Shown here: positions 29,423-37,415 of the stretch, piece by piece | Layout of the letters: every line of letters begins with the position of its first letter | Position numbering within the stretch: position 1 is the first letter of the stretch | Assembly: GCF_000703165.1 (NCBI RefSeq) | Contig: NZ_JNLQ01000002.1 | Coordinates: forward strand, 124,001-188,000 | Length of the DNA: 64,000 nucleotides | Origin: Butyrivibrio sp. AE3004 | GTDB lineage: Bacteria; Bacillota; Clostridia; Lachnospirales; Lachnospiraceae | Reading direction: 5' to 3' | Notes under the pieces: generated by a model | Databases searched by the model: none | The model's input: the letters and a program-made list of their open reading frames with translations, nothing else | Told to the model about the DNA's origin: nothing | Program-made: the position numbers and the translations under genes

Positions 29423-29698
29423 ATGAATAAAGAACAGAAAACTAGAATCAGATTTGTTGATGATAATAGTTGCTGTACATTTGATGGAATGCCAATGCAT
29501 CCTCATTATAGATATTACCTTATATGCGCAGGATTCAAGGATTTGGAAGAAGTTGAAGATAAAACCGAAGAAGAATTTATAGAATTAGTAAACAGCGGAA
29601 AAAGAAGAGATGGATCTCCGATTACTCCGCACATGAAGAATCTTGGTGCCATAATGGCTAGAAATTTAAAGAAATGTGGACTTGTTTTCAAGGTTTAG
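29423..29698 (+). CDS. Small helix-hairpin-helix-like protein found only in cassette 1
   Basis: The 91-residue protein follows the alpha-CTD-like gene by 13 bases with AAGGAGG upstream. The segment YYLICAGFKDLEEVEDKTEE followed by NLGAIMARNLKKCGL resembles the alpha-CTD helix-hairpin-helix pattern more loosely. No equivalent lies in cassette 2. Function unknown. Confidence 0.8.
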   Translation: MNKEQKTRIRFVDDNSCCTFDGMPMHPHYRYYLICAGFKDLEEVEDKTEEEFIELVNSGKRRDGSPITPHMKNLGAIMARNLKKCGLVFKV

Positions 29699-29949
29699 CA
29701 CATTACGTATAGCATAGGTATACGGTATACGTATAGGTCTGAATCAGAACATCTGAGCGCCTATCTAGAGAGGATTATAGGACTTCTTATATGGCAGGAT
29801 AGTATCATCAGAAGAAAGCAATACGTTTTGTACTGTTTTAGCAAAATAACTCCAAGGATTTCGCTGAAGTAATCATGTATTACATAGGCACTTGGCAGTA
29901 AGCTTATAACAGGAAAAAGCACTTTTCGCCTGAAATGGAGGTATCGATT
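29699..29949 (+). promoter_or_regulatory. Leader region of the secreted-protein gene, cassette 1
   Basis: These 251 bases have no gene. Short blocks match the corresponding leader at 48675-48892: ATCATCAGA, TTTTAGCAA and ACAGGA...CCTG...AAATGGAGGT just before the start codon. The CAGG/CCTG pair can form a hairpin directly ahead of the ribosome binding site. Tandem GTATAC-like palindromes sit at about 29716-29738. This could be a cis-regulatory RNA. Confidence 0.45.
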
Positions 29950-30525
29950 ATGAAAAGAATTATAGCTACAATAATGGTGGCATTGTTAGTATTAGGAACA
30001 GGAACCATAGAATCCAAGGCATATGACAGATGTGGATACAATGGCTGCAATGCTGAGAACACTTCCAACGGAACAGTTTTTTGTGATACACACGCTGCTC
30101 AATATGCAAGAGAAAAGGGATATAAAGCATGTGCAGCAAGTGGATGCTGGGGATATGCAACTAAAGACAGTAGCTATTGCTCAAAGCATACATGTAGTAA
30201 TAGCAAATGCACAAGTAAGGTAGTAGAGGGAACCAGGTATTGTTCCACTCATGCTGAAAAGACATGCACTACCAAGTCTTCAAATAAGAGTAGTGGGTAC
30301 ACTACTAAAAAATCAACATCATCAAGCAAATCATATACAAGCAAGAGTTCATCAAAAAAGTCAGGAACAAAGAAATCGTATGATCCATACGACGTACATA
30401 AATATAAATCAGCACAGGACTTCGCTGATGACAAATACGAAGAGTTCTACGATTATGAAGATGACTACGAAGATGAAGATGAAGCTTATGATGCAGCTGA
30501 AGATTATTGGAATGACAATTATTGA
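29950..30525 (+). CDS. Secreted Cys/His-repeat protein with acidic Asp/Tyr tail, cassette 1
   Basis: The 191-residue protein starts with a signal peptide (MKRIIATIMVALLVLGTGT, then SKA-YD cleavage). Three repeats follow, each C-x(3-5)-C-x(9-12)-(F/Y)C-x2-H, for example CSNSKC then YCSTH, which look like small zinc or metal sites. Next is a Ser/Thr/Lys-rich linker (residues about 105-150), and then a highly acidic tail (YEEFYDYEDDYEDEDEAYDA) matching the copy at 48893 almost exactly. I start at ATG 29950 because GGAGG lies just upstream. Probably exported; a cell-surface or metal-binding role is possible but unproven. Confidence 0.88.
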   Translation: MKRIIATIMVALLVLGTGTIESKAYDRCGYNGCNAENTSNGTVFCDTHAAQYAREKGYKACAASGCWGYATKDSSYCSKHTCSNSKCTSKVVEGTRYCSTHAEKTCTTKSSNKSSGYTTKKSTSSSKSYTSKSSSKKSGTKKSYDPYDVHKYKSAQDFADDKYEEFYDYEDDYEDEDEAYDAAEDYWNDNY

Positions 30526-30548
30526 TGATTGCCGGAAAGGAAGAAAAT

Positions 30549-30866
30549 ATGGGTATCTCTTTTAATGAATTTCATCATATGGGAATGGAAAGATATGATG
30601 GCGGTGAAGAAAGATGGGACTTTGATCACGACGGAGAAATGAGCATTTTCGAGGAAAACTGCAGAAGAGTTCATGACGATATGATGTATGAAATGATGAC
30701 AGAAGGAATTGATTCCAAGTCTCGCTACTGGGGCGATGACGAAGATCTTGAAGACGAGTTGGAGTTCATGAGCCCAGAGGAACGTAGGGAAGCCCTTGAA
30801 GATGCCGGATATGATACGGATGATTTCGATGATGACTTTGGGGACGATTTCGGAGATGATTTTTAA
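30549..30866 (+). CDS. Small acidic EF-hand-like protein, cassette 1
   Basis: The 105-residue protein has one canonical EF-hand loop, DFDHDGEMSIFE (D-x-D-x-D-G-x5-E), near residues 26-37, and an acidic C-terminus with DELEFMSPEERREALEDAGY, then FDDDFGDDFGDDF. No signal peptide is visible. ATG 30549 has AAGGA upstream; a TTG at 30522 overlapping the previous stop is less likely. The paralogue at 49491 shares both the EF loop and the acidic tail. Calcium binding is probable from the loop sequence. Confidence 0.85.
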   Translation: MGISFNEFHHMGMERYDGGEERWDFDHDGEMSIFEENCRRVHDDMMYEMMTEGIDSKSRYWGDDEDLEDELEFMSPEERREALEDAGYDTDDFDDDFGDDFGDDF

Positions 30867-30888
30867 TTTGTAATAACCCATAACGCAT

Positions 30889-30929
30889 AACGAGGAGCGT
30901 ATCCAAGACCATGGACGCCCCTCGTTTTC
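30889..30929 (+). terminator. Terminator after cassette 1
   Basis: A 12-bp stem (AACGAGGAGCGT at 30889-30900 with ACGCCCCTCGTT at 30915-30926, one mismatch) is followed by T residues. It closes the cassette 23 bases after the EF-hand gene. Confidence 0.8.
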
Positions 30930-31242
30930 TTATGATATGTAGGAGGCTCTCGTTCCTACATGGAGTGGTTCTATTTTACCATGATTGAATTGAAATATTT
31001 CTAAACAGCAGATTAAATTATTGAAATTATGAGAACAGAGCAGCGTTAGGAAAATGCACATTTTCTTCAAAAAGCTTTAAGGGAGTTTTAAGGTTCGGAT
31101 CATATCATGAATACATCAAGAAGAACAAAACACTTCTTGAACCCCACACACTTTTTTCATAACACATAAGGGCTACGCCAAAATGTTCGTAGCCTTCCTC
31201 CCTACAATAACCCTGATACATTATGGGGATTTACCATAGATA
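30930..31242. other. Non-coding spacer between cassette 1 and the ADP-ribose region
   Basis: I see no gene here. A GGCTACG/CGTAGCC hairpin (31171-31194) lacks a T run. The remainder is AT-rich with short inverted repeats. Confidence 0.5.
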
Positions 31243-31279
31243 GACTCTGACGACTCATATAGCGCCAGAGTCCTTTTTT
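31243..31279 (+). terminator. Terminator-like hairpin
   Basis: GACTCTG at 31243-31249 pairs with CAGAGTC at 31266-31272 and is followed by a six-T run. No intact gene lies just upstream, so it may belong to a lost gene. Confidence 0.7.
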
Positions 31280-31287
31280 GCATATAA

Positions 31288-31566
31288 TTAGGGGAGTTAA
31301 AAGTATATGAAGATGGTATTGATTTCGTTGGGGTATTCCCAGATTGGAGCTACATACAAATAAACGAGTCATCACGTTATATTGCTGGAGAATTTGGAAG
31401 CTATGACAGAGTTTACTTCTTTACTGGATTCATAAGCCATAAGGATTATTACAGATATGTGGCGGCTCTGAGGAAAGATAACGTTTCTTTTGGATATATG
31501 AATGGTGAGGTAAATATCGAAAAGAATATTGTTCAGATTTACAAGGACATATTAGAGGGATGTTGA
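31288..31566 (+). pseudogene. Remnant reading frame with no start codon
   Basis: An open frame of 92 codons (VYEDGIDFVGVF, then DRVYFFTGFISHKDYYRYVA) reads like protein but has no ATG, GTG or TTG near its 5' end. A good ribosome binding site (GGGGAG at 31291) is followed by ATG 31307 in a different frame that stops after about 20 codons. A single frameshift near 31305-31320 would join them. I take it as a frameshifted gene, of unknown function, or a sequencing error. Confidence 0.55.
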
Positions 31567-31591
31567 TAATTTTAACTAGATAGGAGTCGCT

Positions 31592-31906
31592 ATGAAGAAA
31601 GTGAGAATCACTGTTAAGAAGATAGCTCGATATGAGGATCTTATGGCTGAGTATGAGAATCCAATAGAACATGCCTGCTCCATGAAACTTGGACAGACTT
31701 TTGTCTGCAATGGATGGGAAAGACCGGAAGGTTTCTGTGAAAGCGCCTGGGGGACAGTTTCGCCTTTTGTAATGACTTTAGCCCATGGCGGAGAAAACTT
31801 CTATGATGGCTGGATGAAGAATCCTAAGTCCGCGATGATTTCCTGTAATGACGGATTTAGGCCGGTGAGTTTTTTGATTGAAACGATGGATGAGGATAGT
31901 GAATAA
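31592..31906 (+). CDS. TIGR04076-family small protein
   Basis: The 104-residue protein matches the TIGR04076 pattern from memory: MKKVRITVKKIARYEDLMAEY, then FCESAWGTVSPFVMTLAHGG and a WMKNPKSAMISCNDGFRPV ending. The family has no known function and is common in Clostridia. GGAG precedes the start, and its stop overlaps the next ATG (TAATG). Confidence 0.8.
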   Translation: MKKVRITVKKIARYEDLMAEYENPIEHACSMKLGQTFVCNGWERPEGFCESAWGTVSPFVMTLAHGGENFYDGWMKNPKSAMISCNDGFRPVSFLIETMDEDSE

Positions 31907-32469
31907 TGGTGAAAAATGTTTTTAGAATGCCAACGCCTGTGAAAATAATAGGGCGGACATCAACAATTACGAATGCATTTGTGAACGGAATCATTCCTGT
32001 GATTGAACCAAGTGATGAAGAGATAGACAAGGCGCTTGATGTACTTGGAATGACAAGGGACACTATCTGCTGCGCATATTGTGGTGATACTTATACTGAA
32101 TGGGATCATTTTCATCCGCTAATTGTTAATAAGAGTCCAACAGGATATATATCTGAAATACATAACTTGGTTCCGGCATGCGGTAAGTGTAATCAGAGTA
32201 AGGGCAATAAAGAATGGAGAAAATGGATTAATAGTGATGCATCCCTTTCTCCAAAGACACGCGGAATTAGTAATATAGAAGAGCGGGTAAAGAGGCTTGA
32301 GGAGTATGAGAAGAGGTTTATTCCTAAAAAGGTTAATTTTGAAGAACTCGTAGGAAAAGATCTTTGGGAGAAACACTGGAATAACCATAAGAAACTTCTG
32401 GAATTGATGGAAGTGTGTCAGGAAACATCGGATACAATTAAAAAGATAATTATCGAATCGATAGAGTGA
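31906..32469 (+). CDS. HNH endonuclease
   Basis: This 187-residue protein has a classic HNH domain: CAYCGD near residue 54, WDHFHPL near residue 67, HNLVPACGKCNQSKGN near residue 87. The Cys pairs bind a structural zinc; the D-H and H-N pairs form the ββα-metal nuclease site. The C-terminal 75 residues are helical. It is coupled to the TIGR04076 gene by TAATG overlap. Standalone HNH proteins of this size are often found in accessory regions; the substrate is unknown. Confidence 0.9.
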   Translation: MVKNVFRMPTPVKIIGRTSTITNAFVNGIIPVIEPSDEEIDKALDVLGMTRDTICCAYCGDTYTEWDHFHPLIVNKSPTGYISEIHNLVPACGKCNQSKGNKEWRKWINSDASLSPKTRGISNIEERVKRLEEYEKRFIPKKVNFEELVGKDLWEKHWNNHKKLLELMEVCQETSDTIKKIIIESIE

Positions 32470-32488
32470 TGGTTTTGTGGAGGACTAA

Positions 32489-33577
32489 ATGCCATTTCAA
32501 ATTATCAGGAATGATATTACAAAAGTAAAAGCTGACGCCATAGTAAACACTGCTAATCCGGAAGTGGCTGTTGGTGGTGGCGTTGATTCTGCCATATATA
32601 AAGCTGCAGGGGAAGAGGAGCTTCTTGCTGAACGAAAAAAGATTGGAAGACTTGAACCTGGTGAAGTAGGTATTACTCCGGCATTTAATCTGAATGCGAA
32701 ATACATTATCCATGCCAGCGGCCCATGGTGGGAAGGCGGCGATAAAGGTGAGTTCGATGTGCTTAGAAGCTGTTATGAGAAGTCCTTGAATTTAGCCTTG
32801 GAGAATGGCTGCAATAGTATTGCTTTTCCACTTATTGCTACCGGAGTATATGGATTTCCTAAGGATAAGGCGCTTCAGATAGCGACATCTGTTATACAGC
32901 AGTTCCTTTTTGAACACGAGATGTCTATTATCTTGGTTGTGTTTGATAGAAAAGCTTTCAAATTATCCGGTAAGGTATACTCTGATGTTCAGGGTTATAT
33001 TGATGAGTACTATGTGAAGCGCAGCTATCATCGAGAATACGGCGACAGAGGAGTAAGGAACGTAAGACTACGTGCAAGATATAATCTTGATGAGATAGGA
33101 AGTGTTGATGAATGTGAGACTTGCGCCAACACAGGAGCCTTAGATGAATTTGAAGATGGCGCGCCTGAAATGAAGCTGATGGCTATGGCCAATCCTGAAG
33201 GTATGAGCCTGGATGAGCTTTTGGAGTCTCCGTCAGAGAGTTTTCAGGAAAAGTTATTCCAACTGATTGATAAGAGTGGATTGGATGATGTATCGGTTTA
33301 CAAGAAAGCCAACATAACGAAGAAGGTATTTTCCGATATCAAGACTAAGAAGCATTATAAGCCAAGTAAGAAGACGGCCGTAGCATTTGCTATAGCGCTT
33401 GAACTTTCTATGGATGAGACGACAGATCTTTTGCAAAGAGCCGGAATTGCCCTATCACCAAGCAGCAAGTTTGATCTGATAGTCGGATACTATATTAGCC
33501 ATGGAATATATGACATGATGGAGATAAACCTGACACTGTTTAAGAACAAACAAGAGTGTTTGGGAGCCCTACAATAA
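32489..33577 (+). CDS. Macro-domain ADP-ribose-binding protein with C-terminal helix-turn-helix-like region
   Basis: Residues about 1-170 form a macro domain: IVNTANPEVAVGGGVDSAIY is the ADP-ribose-binding loop, and FPLIATGVYGFPKDKA the second loop. Family members bind or hydrolyse ADP-ribose and O-acetyl-ADP-ribose. The C-terminus (residues about 245-350, with VYKKANITKKVFSDIK and AVAFAIALELSMDETTDLLQ) looks like an XRE-type helical module. The 362-residue architecture recurs in Lachnospiraceae. GGAGG precedes the start. The terminator just downstream ends this transcript, and the ADP-ribosylglycohydrolase follows. Confidence 0.92.
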   Translation: MPFQIIRNDITKVKADAIVNTANPEVAVGGGVDSAIYKAAGEEELLAERKKIGRLEPGEVGITPAFNLNAKYIIHASGPWWEGGDKGEFDVLRSCYEKSLNLALENGCNSIAFPLIATGVYGFPKDKALQIATSVIQQFLFEHEMSIILVVFDRKAFKLSGKVYSDVQGYIDEYYVKRSYHREYGDRGVRNVRLRARYNLDEIGSVDECETCANTGALDEFEDGAPEMKLMAMANPEGMSLDELLESPSESFQEKLFQLIDKSGLDDVSVYKKANITKKVFSDIKTKKHYKPSKKTAVAFAIALELSMDETTDLLQRAGIALSPSSKFDLIVGYYISHGIYDMMEINLTLFKNKQECLGALQ

Positions 33578-33588
33578 AGGATTTTTTA

Positions 33589-33631
33589 GGAGAAGTGAAA
33601 AGTCACCTGCCAAGTGACCACTTCTCCTTTT
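33589..33631 (+). terminator. Rho-independent terminator after the macro-domain gene
   Basis: A long stem (GGAGAAGTG at 33589-33597 with CACTTCTCC at 33619-33627, extended inside by GTCAC/GTGAC) is followed by TTTT. Confidence 0.88.
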
Positions 33632-33692
33632 CGTTTTTCTATACTTATCTCATAACAAGAGAGCAAATAGCGCAAGCGGATAGGAGGCAGAT

Positions 33693-34970
33693 ATGTACGG
33701 AGCGATTCTTGGAGATATGGTTGGAGCACCTTATGAATTTGACAGAGGTAATAAGAGTAAGGATTTCGAGATGTGGAACAGAAGAGTTCGTTTCACGGAC
33801 GATACTGTTATGACAATAGCTGTTGCAGATGCAATCTTGACAGCAGGTAAAGATTCCGGAGAAAAAGAGATCAAGGAAGAGCTGGTTAAGAGGATGCAGG
33901 CTTGGGGAAGAAAGTATCCCAATTCCGGTTATGGCGGAAGATTTGTTCACTGGCTCGGAAGCAGAAAACCAAAGCCATATGGAAGCTATGGTAATGGCTC
34001 TGCAATGAGAGTTTCATCAGTGGGATGGTTGTACGATACCATAGAAAAGACAAGAGAAGTTGCCAGATGGACAGCTGAGGTTACGCACAACCATCCTGAA
34101 GGAATCAAAGGAGCTGAGGCAACAGCGGTAGCGATATTCATGGCAAGGACCGGAGCGACTAAGGATGAGATAAAAGAGTATATCGTAAAAGAGTTTGGTT
34201 ATGATCTTAGCAGGACCTGCGATGAAATCAGACCTGGATATTATCATAATGAATCATGCCAGAAGACAGTACCGGAGGCAATAACCGCTTTTCTTGAAGG
34301 TCAGGACTTTGAGGATGTTATAAGAACAGCGGTTTCTCTTGGCGGAGACTGTGATACTCTCACTTGCATTGCCGGTGGAATGGCAGAGGCATTTTATGGT
34401 ATCCCTGTAAAGATGATGGTGGAGACCTGTGACAGACTTGGTGATGACATGATTGATGTTGTACAGGCTTTTAATGAACTTCGAAATGGCGGAGCATCTG
34501 ATGATCAGAATCTTGAGGGTAATTTTATTATCTTTTCCGCAATTCAGAGTTTCCGTGCGGATACTACACACGAGAATCTGGCAAACGTGGTTCAGGCTTT
34601 TTGCCAGAGAATCAAGGAAGATGGAAGGTTTATAGTTCCTGTGATAGCACCACAGGCTTTGACAGAAAAGCTGGACTTGAATCATTTGGCTGTTGGAGAT
34701 GAGTTCAGTACCGACGAGGATCTGTCCTTTAAGTTCCAGCATATTGAAGACAATGAAGGAGCTGTTTGGGCAGTGGCATTCACATCTCGTGAAGAATACA
34801 AGAAGGGAGCAGGCTCAGATACATTAGTTATGGATATAGAGCAGTTGCTTGAAGGATTTGCAGGGGATATATCTGAAGCAGGAATCATGATAAATCCTTG
34901 GAGTGAGAATTTTTTACTGAGAAAAGACCTTATTAAGGCAATTGTAGAGATGTCAAAGGAGGAAAAGTAA
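33693..34970 (+). CDS. ADP-ribosylglycohydrolase fused to an SseB-like domain
   Basis: The 425-residue protein has an ADP-ribosylglycohydrolase domain (residues 1-265): GAILGDMVGAPYEF at the start, metal-binding FTDDTVMT near residue 35, and SLGGDCDTLTCIAGGMAEAF near residue 217, the second metal site. Such enzymes remove ADP-ribose from proteins or nucleic acids. The C-terminal 150 residues (RFIVPVIAPQ, GDEFSTDEDLSF, then GIMINPWSENFLL) match the SseB N-terminal fold. AGGAGG precedes ATG 33693. The SIMPL gene follows by two bases, so they are co-transcribed. Confidence 0.92.
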   Translation: MYGAILGDMVGAPYEFDRGNKSKDFEMWNRRVRFTDDTVMTIAVADAILTAGKDSGEKEIKEELVKRMQAWGRKYPNSGYGGRFVHWLGSRKPKPYGSYGNGSAMRVSSVGWLYDTIEKTREVARWTAEVTHNHPEGIKGAEATAVAIFMARTGATKDEIKEYIVKEFGYDLSRTCDEIRPGYYHNESCQKTVPEAITAFLEGQDFEDVIRTAVSLGGDCDTLTCIAGGMAEAFYGIPVKMMVETCDRLGDDMIDVVQAFNELRNGGASDDQNLEGNFIIFSAIQSFRADTTHENLANVVQAFCQRIKEDGRFIVPVIAPQALTEKLDLNHLAVGDEFSTDEDLSFKFQHIEDNEGAVWAVAFTSREEYKKGAGSDTLVMDIEQLLEGFAGDISEAGIMINPWSENFLLRKDLIKAIVEMSKEEK

Positions 34971-34972
34971 TT

Positions 34973-35644
34973 ATGGCAAACGAGAGAATGATAAAGATAA
35001 CTGGCAAGGGAAATCTTAAGATAAGACCTGATATGACAAGAATTACAATAACTCTGGAGGGACAGAATAAGGAATACGATAAGACTCTTGAGCAGTCTTC
35101 AAATGATACTGAAGCTCTGAAGGATATCCTAGAGAAACAGGGCTTTAATAGAACTGATGTTAAGACTGTTCTGTTCAATGTAGATACCAGATATGAGAGC
35201 TATCAGACCAAAGATAAGAGCTGGAGAGAGCGCTTTGTGGGCTATGAGTTCAAACATGTAGTTAAGGTGGAATTTGATTCAGACAATACAAGGCTCGGCA
35301 AAATACTTTACGCCCTGGCTAACGCAAAAGAAATACATCCTGATTTCAGACTCAGCTACACGGTAAAAGATCCGGAAGCATCCAAGAATGAGTTGTTGGG
35401 TAAGGCTGTAGCAGATGCCAAGGCTAAGGCCGAAGTTCTTACTATGGCTGCAGGTGTGAGCTTAAAGGATATCAAGAATATTGACTATTCTTGGGGTGAG
35501 ATTCAATTTGAATATGCACCAATGCGCAGGGATATGATTTGCAATGCGGTAATGACAGAGGGAAGCAGCTCTTTTGATATGGACATCGAACCGGATGATA
35601 TCGATGTTTCTGATACCGTTACTGTAGTATGGGAGATTGGGTGA
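34973..35644 (+). CDS. SIMPL-domain (DUF541) protein
   Basis: The 223-residue protein opens ITGKGNLKIRPDMTRITITL and includes YEFKHVVKVEF and KAKAEVLTMAAGV, typical of the SIMPL family (related to oligomeric periplasmic proteins). Unlike many members it has no signal peptide, so it should be cytoplasmic. It starts two bases after the ADP-ribosylglycohydrolase stop, with GGAGG in the upstream gene. Function unknown. Confidence 0.88.
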   Translation: MANERMIKITGKGNLKIRPDMTRITITLEGQNKEYDKTLEQSSNDTEALKDILEKQGFNRTDVKTVLFNVDTRYESYQTKDKSWRERFVGYEFKHVVKVEFDSDNTRLGKILYALANAKEIHPDFRLSYTVKDPEASKNELLGKAVADAKAKAEVLTMAAGVSLKDIKNIDYSWGEIQFEYAPMRRDMICNAVMTEGSSSFDMDIEPDDIDVSDTVTVVWEIG

Positions 35645-35683
35645 GAGAAAACAAGGTAAGCTAAATATTTTTTTATTTTGCTA

Positions 35684-35713
35684 TTGCTTGGGAATAATTC
35701 CCAAGTTTATAGT
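35684..35713 (+). promoter_or_regulatory. MerR-type promoter with palindromic operator between -35 and -10
   Basis: A perfect 19-bp inverted repeat, CTTGGGAAT-A-ATTCCCAAG (35687-35705), overlaps a weak -35 (TTGCTT at 35684) and ends just before the -10 (TATAGT at 35708). The spacer is 18 bases. This is the layout of MerR-regulated promoters, where the protein twists an over-long spacer. It lies 19 bases before a MerR-like gene, so autoregulation is likely. Confidence 0.8.
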
Positions 35714-35731
35714 GTAAGAGGAGGGACAGAT

Positions 35732-36643
35732 ATGATTGATAAAACATCTTCTGAAATACAAGAAATATTTGGCTTAGATAGGGATGACGTGAGACGCCTA
35801 GAAAAGGATGGCGTGCTAAAACCAGAAAAGAACGGGCAGGGAAAAGTTTCCAAGTTCGGAGAAGAAGATATGAATCGGCTGCTTGATATAAAGATTTATC
35901 TGTTAGCGGGTTATAGAATATCTGACATGAAAAAGATCATAACAGAAGAATATGATTCGGATGAAGGGATTGCAGAGCAAATTCATATCTATAAAAAAAG
36001 AATACAGATGCTTGAATTCATAAGGGTTATGCGTTCTGACATAAAAGAGTTAAGTTCACTTAGCCAGAAACAATTGGTTGCCACAGGAGTGGTATCGGCC
36101 GAGAAGACGAACCTCCCAAAGTTCGGGAGTAAAGAGTACTTTGACGCATTTTGGGATTATATAAAGCTTGTGTTTATTGTGGACTTTTTAAGTCAGAAAG
36201 AAAGTTTTAAAACTGATAATGAAATCATCCTAAAACGTGCATTTGCGGCGTATGACATAGTCAAGAAGATATTGGGGATGTCTGGTACAGAGATTGATGA
36301 TGACGAATTAGTCAGTGCATTTACAGAAATGGCAAGTACACCTGTAGAAAGTGATGATGAAATCAAAGATTTCCTAAAGGAACTAGTGGAAGAGTATTTG
36401 AGTAACAAAAGCAAGATAATGGAAGACTTGATACATGAAAATATAGATCCTATTACTGATGAACTTGATCAGCGAGCAGGTGATGTCTATAGAGATATGA
36501 TGTACCATTTTTTCCAATTTACTTTGGATTATTTTGTAGATGAAGAAGAACTGTATTGTATTTACATTAACTTCAGAAAATTTGTTAATGGATTAGATCA
36601 AGAAGCGTTATCAAAAGGTATTGTTAGATTAGGAGAGAAATAA
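35732..36643 (+). CDS. MerR-like transcriptional regulator with a long C-terminal region
   Basis: The 303-residue protein has an N-terminal MerR-type winged helix (EIQEIFGLDRDDVRRLEKDG, then KFGEEDMNRLLDIKIYLLAGY), residues 1-70, followed by a coiled-coil helix. The remaining 200 residues are helical and unlike known MerR effector domains. ATG 35732 has GAGGAGGG upstream; an earlier ATG-like start would lie inside the operator. The stop overlaps the next ATG. It probably controls the following membrane-protein genes through the palindrome upstream. Confidence 0.88.
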   Translation: MIDKTSSEIQEIFGLDRDDVRRLEKDGVLKPEKNGQGKVSKFGEEDMNRLLDIKIYLLAGYRISDMKKIITEEYDSDEGIAEQIHIYKKRIQMLEFIRVMRSDIKELSSLSQKQLVATGVVSAEKTNLPKFGSKEYFDAFWDYIKLVFIVDFLSQKESFKTDNEIILKRAFAAYDIVKKILGMSGTEIDDDELVSAFTEMASTPVESDDEIKDFLKELVEEYLSNKSKIMEDLIHENIDPITDELDQRAGDVYRDMMYHFFQFTLDYFVDEEELYCIYINFRKFVNGLDQEALSKGIVRLGEK

Positions 36644-37011
36644 TGGGAAAAAACTGGGATTATTCAAAGATGGCACATAATGCAAAAATGAATGGAGGAC
36701 CGGAAAAATATTTAGAGTTGATCCGCGATAATAGTAGGCGAGCAGGAAAACTTGAAGGCAAGGTTGAAGGAAGAGCTGAGGTGTTGATCGCTGAAGGGAT
36801 TACATTTGGACTTGGTCTTTTAGGTTATGCAGGATATAAAGCTTTTACAACAATAAAAGATAAGCGTGAGCGCAAAGAACTGCAAGACCAGGAAGTTGAA
36901 GTTAAACAGGCAGAGGCTGAGTTGATTGAGGGTATCCATAGAGCGATAGATGAAACAGAATCACCTGATGAAGAAGAACCTGAAATAAACGAGGAGGAAA
37001 AACATATATGA
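36643..37011 (+). CDS. Small protein with one hydrophobic segment, MerR module
   Basis: The 122-residue protein has a charged N-terminus, a glycine-rich hydrophobic segment near residues 45-65 (ITFGLGLLGYAGYKAF) and a very acidic C-terminus (EEEPEINEEEK). Start ATG 36643 overlaps the regulator stop; the stop overlaps the next ATG. Not recognised; probably membrane-associated. Confidence 0.85.
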   Translation: MGKNWDYSKMAHNAKMNGGPEKYLELIRDNSRRAGKLEGKVEGRAEVLIAEGITFGLGLLGYAGYKAFTTIKDKRERKELQDQEVEVKQAEAELIEGIHRAIDETESPDEEEPEINEEEKHI

Positions 37012-37400
37012 GCGAGGAAAAAGAGAAAAAGCCTTTTAAAGAAAGGGCTAAGGAGAAAATAAAAAAATATGCACCTTGGGTAGTAGGAGCCGGTGCCATA
37101 GTAGGAGGCATATGGTGGGCATTGTCTTCTGCTGATAGAGAAGATTGTACAGTGGAGAATGCTGCTGGCGAGTTGATGTCATCTGATTTGATATGCATCC
37201 AACAATTTGAGGAATCTGATAGTGAGGTCCATGAAAAAGCCGAGAGAGCAGCGCATGATGTTTCTGAACATGTTCGTAACTTGCCACCTGGATGGAATGC
37301 TTCCCAAGAAAAGACCGAGACCGCAGCGGATCATGGTTATACCCTTGGGCCAGGGCAAACTTGGGTTGAGTCATATACTACTGGTAATAAATCTGCTTGA
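37008..37400 (+). CDS. Single-pass membrane protein, MerR module
   Basis: The 130-residue protein has a Lys-rich start, then a membrane segment (YAPWVVGAGAIVGGIWWAL, residues about 22-40) and a hydrophilic 90-residue domain. It overlaps the upstream gene by 4 bases (ATGA). No signal peptidase site is evident; topology would place the Lys-rich end inside. Unknown function. Confidence 0.85.
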   Translation: MSEEKEKKPFKERAKEKIKKYAPWVVGAGAIVGGIWWALSSADREDCTVENAAGELMSSDLICIQQFEESDSEVHEKAERAAHDVSEHVRNLPPGWNASQEKTETAADHGYTLGPGQTWVESYTTGNKSA

Positions 37401-37415
37401 AGAGGGGAGACAATA

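Noticed and set aside
31171..31194. GGCTACG/CGTAGCC hairpin as a terminator
   Set aside because: No T run follows, and no intact gene ends just upstream.
34254..34742. Open frame of 162 codons on the - strand
   Set aside because: Lies within the ADP-ribosylglycohydrolase gene, with no start signals.
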